A stretch of DNA of 16,609 nucleotides from Legionellales bacterium (lineage in GTDB: Bacteria; Pseudomonadota; Gammaproteobacteria; Legionellales; Legionellaceae). Position 1 is the first letter of the stretch. Each line of letters begins with the position of its first letter. The notes under the pieces were generated by a model. It was not told the DNA's origin and searched no databases. It was given only the letters and a program-made list of their open reading frames with translations. Where the stretch lies: assembly GCA_003489505.1 (NCBI GenBank), contig DNMA01000113.1, forward strand, positions 1-16,609, in the 5' to 3' direction. Below are positions 1 to 8,312 of the stretch, in pieces. A program made the translations under genes and the position numbers.

Positions 1-3000
1 TATTGTTTTTGTCTCTTTGAATATCAAATAATCCTTGAGTGAGGCATTCAACAGCTGCTGCAAAAGGGCTGAATAAAACCGCCTTGTCATGAAGCGCTTG
101 GATACATAAAGCCAATAATTTGATAATGGTGATACCCGAGCCATCATCGGTGCATGAAGCCCAGTCAGGTTGAATTAATCGTTGAATACATCGAAGAGCT
201 GTCTTTGTTTTAAATATTTTATCTTTTAAGTCCTCTTGGTTTTCAACATGTTGTAAATCTTTTTCAAACTGTTTGATGTTTTCTGCAAGGATGGATTTTA
301 AATTCTCTAATCTCTCTTCGATATCCATCGGTGATCGCCCATAACGTTTTAAAAGTCTTAAAGCACTTTTGGAGGTGCTTTCATGTACGCTTTTGGTGTG
401 GGTATTTTGGGCATTTTGAGAATGATTTAGTAATTGCGAACAAAATTTTATTAAATCTCTGTTCATCGAATTGACATCTAAATGGGTTTGATGGTCTTGA
501 GTAATTTTTAAAAATTGTCTTAAATTAATTGCACTGATAAAGTTCGATCTGATTTGTAAAAATAGGTCTATTACGCGAGGATCATTAAACATGATGTCTT
601 TTAAAGAAGTAATTTCTTCAAATAACTGCTCATTAAGTATACCTAGTTTATTTGCAAGATAAAAAAACTTAGCCAGAGGTGTCCATATTGCTTGTTGTGA
701 TAAGAGATTGGCTCGCAAATACGCATAATCAAAAGCATGGAATTGCTGATATCTTAATAAATTAAATAATAACATATCAGATGCATTTGTTCTTAAAAAC
801 ACCAATATCTCTTGAGGGGTAAAGGCCGGATTTAATTCGTATAATAAATGCATTAAGACTATTTGTTTTTTGAACTGATAAATATTAGAATCTTTTTGAA
901 CAAATTCATGAATAATCTCTAATGAAAAGACTCCATTTTTAATTAATACATCAAAGATATCTTTAAAATTATCCGCTCTTAAATGTTGATGAATTTGGTT
1001 AAGGACCGTCAAAAGTTGAATGTCTTGAAGTTCAAATTGAGCGTAGAGAATTTCAAAATATTCTAGGATTTGAGAAGTAGCTCTTGAGTGTTTGATCATA
1101 TCAAATAATAACTGAATCACTTCAGCGTTAAATACAAGGCCCTTTTGCTGGAGATGAGCTTGATATTTTAACAAGGCCTGAAAAAAAATCTTTGCCTGTC
1201 GAAATGTTAGAAAAACTGTCACTGAATATTTGTCGAGTTTTCCATGTTGATACAAAAAACCTAGAAAATCTAAAGTAGATTCAAGGCTTTTTTGGCCTAA
1301 GAGGATATTGCAAACCTCTGGTGATAATAATTGATGATGGCTTAAAAAAGTTAGAATGTCTTTGATTTTTTGCGAATCATGACGTTGTTGGATTTCTCTG
1401 ATTTTGCTTAAAACTTCATTTTTATTAAAATTTACGTTTTGGGTTAAAAATAAATACCAATCTATCGTTTCAGCAGGCTGATTCGCTTCATGAAGCATGA
1501 GAATTAACTCATAAAGTTCAGGAATCTTAAGTTCTTTAATCAATTCAATATGATGTGAGCAGATGGCAATGATGTTGTTTAACTGATGAGGATTGCGCAT
1601 TAATTTTTTTAAATCATTGGATGAAAAAAGAATAATTTTATCAGGAGTTAAAAAATGAAAAAGCATCATGGCTGATAAAGGAGACGGTGACTCCATAACA
1701 GCACTTAAGAATTTTGTGATTTCAGGCTTTTTGAAATCAATAGATGAATGAGTGAGTTGTTCAAGTAATATTTCGATTTCTTGAGCTTGTACAATGTTAG
1801 TTATCTCTTTTGGTGAAATTTGATTGAGTAAAGGCATGATATTGGGTTTTTTATCAAGAGCTGAAATCAGTTTTTCTAGATTTATTTTTTGGGAAAGATT
1901 GATAAGCATCAAATAAGAATAAAAATTATTTTTATCACCTTGAGCATCTTGTATTCGTTGTCTTAATAAAGGGTGTACTTGGGAGAAATCAATTTGATAT
2001 TCTGAAAAGATATCAAGAGTTTCTTCATTTAATACCGCATGCCCTTCTAGAAAAGTTAGTAAACTTGCTAAATCGCAATTGAATAATTTGTTGAAATTTC
2101 TAATCACTTGACCAGGCTTTAAATGCTGGGTAATTTGAAGCAAAGTTTGAGGATGTTGACATTGCGATAATCCAATGGCATTTTCTTCAAGAGAACCAAT
2201 GCATTGGGGGTAAAGCAACTCTTTTTGTAATAACGCATTGATGATTTGACGAATGCCCCGAGCGTGTTCTGAGCTCATGGCTTGTATGCTTTGTTGTACC
2301 GCTGGAATCCAAGCTAATTGGGTAAAATGCCCAAATTTTGATACAAGTTTTCCCAAAAATTTCTCGTCCTGGCAAATTTGTTTATATTCTTCAAAGTTTA
2401 AGAATTTAAATTTTCCAAACAGATATAATTGCCCAAATAATGATGCAGCATCAAAAGGTGAAGTTGAACTCAGGATGATAGGAAAAGCTTGCCGAAACTC
2501 AGAACAATTAAAATCGACTTTAAAGTTAGCAAGAAATGTAAAAATGATAGAAATTTCTTGATGATTGGACTGTTTGAGGATGTCGCGGAAAAATGATTGT
2601 TTTTGATCTGCTGTGACCAGATGGTATTTATCCAGTATTTTAATAAAACCATCCGTTTCAAATTTGCCACTCATTTGGAAAAATTTAAAATGAAAGGCTT
2701 GATCGTTTTTATCCATATAACCTGATTCAATCAAAAATTGTAATTTTTTAAAGACCCCAGAAAAATAAAATAAGTGATTTTTAAATAATTGACATATCTT
2801 TGAATTGAATAGGTGGTATTGTTGTGTAAATGTATTGAGCTCTAATAAATTCATTGGGAGGATGTTAAAGATTTCTAGAATATCTTCAAAATGACTTTGT
2901 TCAGCATGAATGTGACTCATGATTTGATTAATCACACTATAGCTACTCGAAGAAAGTAATTTTAAAATGAAGACGCCTAACTTTTCTTTGCTGAGGCTAT

Positions 3001-4819
3001 TTTGAATTTTTTTAATGTTAGAGACCAAAAGCTTATGATTTACAGAATGAACGAGCATCTCAAAAACTTGAGTGTATTGAGCGGGTAAAGCGTATACTTT
3101 TTTAGAAATGATTAAATTCATTAATTCATAAAGGCTTAATAAATCTAAATCGCAGTGGAGCTTATCAATTAGATTTGGGGGAAGATATAACTCATGTGTT
3201 TCAAAAAGCTTGATAAGCGCTGTCATCAATAAATCAAAATAAATTTTTTGAGTTGGACTGGATGCACTATGGGTATCTAGGATTGCCATCATGGGTTCAA
3301 AATATTCATTGTGAAGGACTTGTTTTTCCAATAAATCCAGCAATAGTTCAGTAATCGCTTGATGGTTTTTAAATCTAGAGATTCTACAAATAAGCTGATT
3401 AAAAAACTTTGCAGACAAGAAATTTAAATCTTGCTGGCTTAGCATTTTTAAACTTTGACCGAAATCATGGGGCAATCTTTTATTTAATAGGACTGAGACA
3501 GTTTCTTCATCAACGGGTGAGACTCCTCTTAATTCAGCAAGGCATTGCATATAATGTGATTGAGTCAGAGGCGCTAAGGTTAAGGGGGCGCCTTCTAGTA
3601 ATCTCAAGCTACACCATTCTATTTGATGAGAGAAGTTTTTAAAATGCTCACGCCATTCAAGCGGTAAGCTGGCAATCGTTTCAGGGATTAAATGAAGAGT
3701 TGTCTCATGAATCGCTTGTTGATTTTCATAAAAAGCAAAATGATGCATGAACTCTTCTGCAGGTTGATGACTAAAAATCAGCTGACATATCTGATAAATG
3801 GAAAAAGGTTTGTCATAATGAAAAACAAAACCAATATGCTCTTGCAATTGATGTTCTTCTATAAGTTTGAACGTTTTTATCCTATCAGACCACCAAAATT
3901 CATGGTGAGTAGACAAATCAAATTCAGGATTTTGAAGCGCTTTTTCTTTGATGGCTTGTAAAAAACTTTCTAGGGTATCTAATTTTAGGCTCAACAATAA
4001 ATGCAGGTTTTGTAAACTGATATGATTTTTAGAATTCCAGATATCGGCTTCTAAAATTTTTTGAAAATGTGTGTGATATTGGGGGGATAAACATTCAAAA
4101 AGTAAGTCTTGTTTTGAGACATCTACTGCTTGTATCAGTTGAATATGGGGGTGATGGGTGATGATGTCTAAAATGATTTGAGCATTGTGTGGCTGAATAA
4201 AGGTTTCAAGATAATTGAAGGTATCGATTAATCTATCGGGTCTTGGATAAGCCATGGCTTGATTGAAATTTTCAAAATTTAAGATGTTCAATCGATTTAA
4301 ATCAATTAAATAAAATAAAAATAGAACAATATTTCGAACTGAAAAAAGTTTTAAACAGTTGTTGTGGTCAATTAAATTTCTTTGAAAACAATAATGAAAA
4401 AGCTCTTCACGTGAATCAATCTTTTGATCATTTAAAACCCTTAAAACAAATTCTTTATTCTGAAGCATGATAAGCAAAGGTGTTTTTTTGATCATTTGAA
4501 TAAAGCTATCGAGCTGATAGGGATGCGAGTGATTGAGAAGGCCTTTAAATGTCTCAGCAGATAGATTTTGAGCTTGGCTTAAGCTTCGATAAGCTTGATA
4601 AAAAGAGCTCTGAGAGAATAGTTTCAAATAAGGGATTTGTTCAATATCATCGTCATTGAGTATGATTAAAAACTGTGAAATAGTTTCAGAACTTAAGTTG
4701 TGACATAGGTATGAGATGGACTGTCTTAGTTCTTGACGAATAGCTTGATTATTTAAATCCATTTTAGCTTGAAAAATAAGTCCTTGAAAAAGTTCAATTT
4801 GTTGTTCACCTAGGCTCAT
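1..4819 (-). CDS. Giant alpha-helical protein of unknown function, 3' end beyond the window (>=1606 aa)
   Basis: The frame starts at the ATG at 4817-4819 (MSLGEQQIELF) and stays open to the window edge, giving 1606 visible residues without a stop. An in-frame TGA lies three codons upstream, so this start is well constrained, although no strong Shine-Dalgarno sequence precedes it. I see no signal peptide and no obvious membrane segment. Residues 1 to about 1450 are a continuous run of Leu/Ile/Phe/Gln/His-rich amphipathic helices. Degenerate units recur in which two hydrophobic residues and a polar turn residue precede a helix, for example near 927-939, 1161-1174 and 1393-1403. A polar S/T/H/N/Q-rich linker lies at 1467-1486, followed by a charged helical segment (about 1487-1549). 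A more compact C-terminal block (about 1550-1606) contains DDGSGITIIKLL and GLFDIQRDKN. The block reminds me of modules in Legionellales effector-like proteins, from memory only. Function is unknown. A cytosolic alpha-solenoid or secreted effector is an inference. Confidence 0.85.
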   Translation of the reverse strand, partial: MSLGEQQIELFQGLIFQAKMDLNNQAIRQELRQSISYLCHNLSSETISQFLIILNDDDIEQIPYLKLFSQSSFYQAYRSLSQAQNLSAETFKGLLNHSHPYQLDSFIQMIKKTPLLIMLQNKEFVLRVLNDQKIDSREELFHYCFQRNLIDHNNCLKLFSVRNIVLFLFYLIDLNRLNILNFENFNQAMAYPRPDRLIDTFNYLETFIQPHNAQIILDIITHHPHIQLIQAVDVSKQDLLFECLSPQYHTHFQKILEADIWNSKNHISLQNLHLLLSLKLDTLESFLQAIKEKALQNPEFDLSTHHEFWWSDRIKTFKLIEEHQLQEHIGFVFHYDKPFSIYQICQLIFSHQPAEEFMHHFAFYENQQAIHETTLHLIPETIASLPLEWREHFKNFSHQIEWCSLRLLEGAPLTLAPLTQSHYMQCLAELRGVSPVDEETVSVLLNKRLPHDFGQSLKMLSQQDLNFLSAKFFNQLICRISRFKNHQAITELLLDLLEKQVLHNEYFEPMMAILDTHSASSPTQKIYFDLLMTALIKLFETHELYLPPNLIDKLHCDLDLLSLYELMNLIISKKVYALPAQYTQVFEMLVHSVNHKLLVSNIKKIQNSLSKEKLGVFILKLLSSSSYSVINQIMSHIHAEQSHFEDILEIFNILPMNLLELNTFTQQYHLFNSKICQLFKNHLFYFSGVFKKLQFLIESGYMDKNDQAFHFKFFQMSGKFETDGFIKILDKYHLVTADQKQSFFRDILKQSNHQEISIIFTFLANFKVDFNCSEFRQAFPIILSSTSPFDAASLFGQLYLFGKFKFLNFEEYKQICQDEKFLGKLVSKFGHFTQLAWIPAVQQSIQAMSSEHARGIRQIINALLQKELLYPQCIGSLEENAIGLSQCQHPQTLLQITQHLKPGQVIRNFNKLFNCDLASLLTFLEGHAVLNEETLDIFSEYQIDFSQVHPLLRQRIQDAQGDKNNFYSYLMLINLSQKINLEKLISALDKKPNIMPLLNQISPKEITNIVQAQEIEILLEQLTHSSIDFKKPEITKFLSAVMESPSPLSAMMLFHFLTPDKIILFSSNDLKKLMRNPHQLNNIIAICSHHIELIKELKIPELYELILMLHEANQPAETIDWYLFLTQNVNFNKNEVLSKIREIQQRHDSQKIKDILTFLSHHQLLSPEVCNILLGQKSLESTLDFLGFLYQHGKLDKYSVTVFLTFRQAKIFFQALLKYQAHLQQKGLVFNAEVIQLLFDMIKHSRATSQILEYFEILYAQFELQDIQLLTVLNQIHQHLRADNFKDIFDVLIKNGVFSLEIIHEFVQKDSNIYQFKKQIVLMHLLYELNPAFTPQEILVFLRTNASDMLLFNLLRYQQFHAFDYAYLRANLLSQQAIWTPLAKFFYLANKLGILNEQLFEEITSLKDIMFNDPRVIDLFLQIRSNFISAINLRQFLKITQDHQTHLDVNSMNRDLIKFCSQLLNHSQNAQNTHTKSVHESTSKSALRLLKRYGRSPMDIEERLENLKSILAENIKQFEKDLQHVENQEDLKDKIFKTKTALRCIQRLIQPDWASCTDDGSGITIIKLLALCIQALHDKAVLFSPFAAAVECLTQGLFDIQRDKNN

Positions 4820-4853
4820 AAACGTTCATTTTTAAATAATTCGATAGCCGGGC

Positions 4854-4859
4854 ATTATA
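4854..4859 (-). promoter_or_regulatory. Probable -10 element for the giant gene
   Basis: The minus strand reads TATAAT here, a perfect sigma70 -10 hexamer, about 35 nt upstream of the ATG at 4819. This would give a short leader of roughly 28 nt. No good -35 hexamer sits at the usual spacing; the upstream stretch is simply T-rich. If used, it separates the giant gene from the outer-membrane protein gene that ends at 4894. Confidence 0.45.
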
Positions 4860-4893
4860 TAAGAAATAAATAAAAATGGGTGAATTGAAACGT

Positions 4894-5759
4894 TTAAATT
4901 TCAAAAGCTTTTTTGATATTAACAGGCTGTTTATTATCAAAAGGAATCAATATTCTTAAAAAGCCAGATGTTGCATAATTGCCCCAATGATTGGAATTGG
5001 TATCTTTTGCTAACCAGAACTGTAATGAATATTTTCCAAAATCATAGCCAATGATGCCGCCTACAGCAAATTGTGACCATGGCTCTTTTTTAGTTGTGTC
5101 CCAGGAACCGAATCCAATCGGCCCAATGGATAGTTTATTAAATAAACGTACATAGGTTAAATCGAGGTTTAAATAATTAGGTAGGCTGGGTTTGAAAGGC
5201 GAGCGACTTGCCTCTGGTACACCATAGAGAAAATGTACGGTACCTTGAGAGTCTTCATCAAAATAAGTTAAAGATGCGCGTTCATTAAAGACCCAGGCAT
5301 CTGTTGCTAGTCCTTGGGTATTCATTGGCGCATAGATTGCAAATAAGTTTGAAAATCCAATATTTGGAGTCAGAAGCCATGCAAGACCTGCAATCACATC
5401 TGGATTATAAATATTGCCAACCCAGGCATGTTTGCCATTGTTACGGTAAAAAGCTTGCGGTATACAGGCAGCCATAATTGGTGTTGCCTTTAAAATTTTA
5501 AACTCTGGAACATAGGTTAATGTGGATATATTAAATGCGACATTGGTACTGGGTTTATCACTTGTTGATGGAATAGAAATAAAAGCAGGCATGGTCGAGA
5601 AATACTTACCACTTGGAAAAGGCTTTCCATAAGGAATACCTACAGATATTCCAGGTGCAGTTACTGGTCTTGAGTATGCTAAAGAAGAAAGTAGCAGGTA
5701 TAAAAATAATATTTTTTTCGATACTAAGCCTTTGAATTCACTGCTAAAAGAAAAATCAT
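4894..5759 (-). CDS. MetA-like (SphA-type) outer-membrane beta-barrel protein, probable 5' frameshift
   Basis: The uninterrupted in-frame part from the first ATG (5592) gives 232 residues. The same frame continues upstream without a stop to 5767, and that upstream part encodes a convincing signal peptide (SKKILFLYLLLSSLAYS) followed by GIPYGKPFPSGKY, the kind of N-terminal segment I associate with the phenol-degradation MetA-like barrel family. The first ATG is therefore internal. No ATG, GTG or TTG exists in this frame upstream. An ATG at 5757-5759 lies one frame off and would run into the signal-peptide frame if the T5 run at 5751-5755 had one more T, giving about 288 aa beginning MIFSFSSEFKG. 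Barrel-like alternating strands fill the rest, including SIGPIGFGSWD, AVGGIIGYDFGKYSLQFWLA and a terminal strand FLRILIPF. It follows mutS by about 20 nt, so co-transcription is likely. The true substrate is unknown; the family is often annotated as a transporter. It may be a recent pseudogene, a sequencing error or a slippage-controlled gene. Confidence 0.65.
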
Positions 5760-5780
5760 ATAGGATTTAATTTGAGATTT

Positions 5781-8294
5781 CTAGACCTTTGATTGTTCAA
5801 TCGTGTCCTTAAGTTGGTAAATGAGGCTATGAGCTTGTTTTGGTGATAAGTCATCGGGTTCTATTTTTTTGAGTTGTTGTAATAGCTTTTCTACCGGTTT
5901 GGGTAAAGATGGTTTTTTTTCAATGTATTTTACGGGAGCTTGATGGTGAAGCTCTTGAAGTTTTTGTTGGGCCTGATGGAGTACATCGCTTGGAAAACCC
6001 GCGCGTGATGCCACCTCAATGCCATAGCTTTCAGTAATTGCGCCTTCTTTGATTTGATAGAGGAAGATGACCTCTTGTCCTTGGGTAATCACTTCCATAT
6101 GCATGTTTTTAATCATACTAAAAGTATCAGCCAGCTCGGTTAACTCAAAATAATGGGTTGAAAATAAGGTATAACAACGGATTCGGGTGGCGAGATAAAT
6201 CGCGCAGGCATGGGCAATGGCAATTCCATCATGGGTGCTGGTACCGCGGCCAATTTCATCAATTAATACCAAACTCTTAGGTGTTGCATGTTTGAGGATG
6301 TGCGCCATCTCTGTCATTTCAACCATAAAAGTTGATTGTCCTTTTGCAAGCTGGTCATTGGCCCCAATTCGAGTAAAGATTTTATCAATGGGTCCAATTT
6401 TTGCCGATTGCGCAGGAACAAAAGACCCCATATAAGCCATGATAACGATTAAGGCATTTTGTCGCATGAAGGTGGATTTTCCACCCATATTCGGTCCTGT
6501 GATTAACCAAAGATAATCTTGATGCTCCGAGAGTGTTAAATGATTCGGCATAAATTGATGGGGGGTCAATGCAGAAACAATAGGGTGTTTACCTGCTACG
6601 ATTTCTAATTTATTTTCATCACTCAGTTCAGGCCTTATCCATTGAAATTGACAAGCTCTTTCAGCGAGGGTACTGAGTACATCCAATTGGGCAATTGCTT
6701 GTGAAATCAGTCTTAATTGGGGGATGTATTGACCAATTAACACTAATAACTCATCAAATAACTCTTTTTCTTTAGCGAGTGCTTTGGCTTCTGCTGACAA
6801 TAATTGCGCTTCAAAGGCACTGAGTTCTTCCGTTACAAAGCGCTCAATATTTTTAAGAGTTTGTTTTCGATGAAACTGAGGGGGCAGGCTTTGAGATTGA
6901 TTGCGACTGGCCTCAAAATAATAACCTTGAATTTTATTATATCCTAGACGAAGTGACGCAATACCTGATTGCTCTTGAGCATTTTTCTCAATGCGCATTA
7001 AATGTTCATGGGCATGATCTCTGATACTTCTTAATTCATCTAATTCTTGATGATAACCTTGAGCGATAACACCACCATCCCTTAGCCAGACTGGTGGCTC
7101 TTCTTCAATGGCATTTTGCAATAAATGACATAATTCAGGTATAGGTTTTAAATCTTTTAAAATGTCTTGTAAGAGCGCAGGTGGTGCATTCAAAAATTGT
7201 TGATGAATGGCAGGCAAAAGCATTAAGGTCTTTTTGAGCTGAACCAATTCTCTGGGTTTGGTATTCTTAAGCGCAATCCGTGTAGCAATGCGTTCAATAT
7301 CAAAAATTTCTTTGAAATGTTCACGAATATTTGAATAGCCATTTAAAAGAAAATATTCAAGGGCATCAAAACGTGCTTCAATGGATGCTTGGTGCGTCAG
7401 CGGTTTTATTAACCAACGTTTCAGCAGGCGACTACCTAAAACAGTTTGTGTGTTGTCCAATAGTTCAATGAGCGTAAATTGTGTATCACCTTGCTGGTTT
7501 TTCAGTAACTCTAAATGAATTTGGGTGTAGCTATCCATTTGTAAAAAAGCTTGACTATCTTGGATTTGAAAATCAATGATTTGCGGCGGATTTTTTTTAT
7601 AGGTTTCTTGTAAGTATTGACATAATCCACCAAGAATATCTGCAAAAGCATGAGATAAATTTTTTGAATGGAATGGCGCTTGAATGAATTGTTTTGCAAA
7701 ATAATCTCTGGGTTTTTTGGTGCATACTAGATTTTGTAAACAGGGACGATGTATTAGTTCTGAATGTTCAAACAGAACTTCTTGAGCTTGTAATTTTAAA
7801 AGCTCAGATTCTAAATCTTCTAAATATTGAAAGGCTATTGCATAGCTTTTGCCATTGGTGACTTCAAACCAAGCTAGTATGTATTGTTGTTCATCCAACA
7901 AGATGGCAGCAAGAATCTGGTCTTGTCTGGCATCTAATAAATTTTCATCGGTAATGGTGCCCGGGGTAATAATTCGGGTGACCTCACGACGCATAGGGCC
8001 TTTTTGAGGGCCTGCTTCATGAATTTGTTCACAAATGGCAACCGATTCGCCTAACTTTAATAGTTTTTCTAAATAATTATCTAGGGTATGACAGGGAATT
8101 CCTGCCATAGGAATGGGCTGACCGGCTGACTGTCCACGTTGGGTCAGTGTTAAATGTAGAATTTTGGAAATGTGTTTGGCATCATCAAAAAAAAGCTCAT
8201 AAAAGTCACCCATACGATACAATAAAAGCATTTCTGGGTAGTCTGCTTTGATTTGTAAATATTGTTGCATCATGGGGGTGTGAGAAACAGTCAT
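5781..8294 (-). CDS. mutS: DNA mismatch repair protein MutS
   Basis: MutS recognises base mismatches and small loops and starts repair with MutL. The 837-residue product is full length compared with E. coli MutS (853). The N-terminal mismatch-binding motif is present as GDFYELF with F31-Y32-E33. The connector and core/lever domains follow. The ATPase Walker A motif GPNMGGKS is at residues 600-607, followed by the Walker B and signature region [16 protein letters not shown] and the conserved [11 protein letters not shown]. The C-terminus keeps a tetramerisation-type segment ([17 protein letters not shown]) after a linker. The ATG at 8294 lies only 18 nt after the pabAB stop and has no clear ribosome binding site, so translation is probably coupled to pabAB. 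A second possible start, MMQQYLQ, lies at M8-M9. No damaged motif is visible. Confidence 0.98.
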   Translation of the reverse strand: MTVSHTPMMQQYLQIKADYPEMLLLYRMGDFYELFFDDAKHISKILHLTLTQRGQSAGQPIPMAGIPCHTLDNYLEKLLKLGESVAICEQIHEAGPQKGPMRREVTRIITPGTITDENLLDARQDQILAAILLDEQQYILAWFEVTNGKSYAIAFQYLEDLESELLKLQAQEVLFEHSELIHRPCLQNLVCTKKPRDYFAKQFIQAPFHSKNLSHAFADILGGLCQYLQETYKKNPPQIIDFQIQDSQAFLQMDSYTQIHLELLKNQQGDTQFTLIELLDNTQTVLGSRLLKRWLIKPLTHQASIEARFDALEYFLLNGYSNIREHFKEIFDIERIATRIALKNTKPRELVQLKKTLMLLPAIHQQFLNAPPALLQDILKDLKPIPELCHLLQNAIEEEPPVWLRDGGVIAQGYHQELDELRSIRDHAHEHLMRIEKNAQEQSGIASLRLGYNKIQGYYFEASRNQSQSLPPQFHRKQTLKNIERFVTEELSAFEAQLLSAEAKALAKEKELFDELLVLIGQYIPQLRLISQAIAQLDVLSTLAERACQFQWIRPELSDENKLEIVAGKHPIVSALTPHQFMPNHLTLSEHQDYLWLITGPNMGGKSTFMRQNALIVIMAYMGSFVPAQSAKIGPIDKIFTRIGANDQLAKGQSTFMVEMTEMAHILKHATPKSLVLIDEIGRGTSTHDGIAIAHACAIYLATRIRCYTLFSTHYFELTELADTFSMIKNMHMEVITQGQEVIFLYQIKEGAITESYGIEVASRAGFPSDVLHQAQQKLQELHHQAPVKYIEKKPSLPKPVEKLLQQLKKIEPDDLSPKQAHSLIYQLKDTIEQSKV

Positions 8295-8312
8295 GGCTTG
8301 AAATGATTTAGT

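Noticed and set aside
2187..3961. Several 60-100-codon frames inside the giant gene on both strands
   Set aside because: They lie wholly within the 1606-codon frame, have no family resemblance and no ribosome binding sites.
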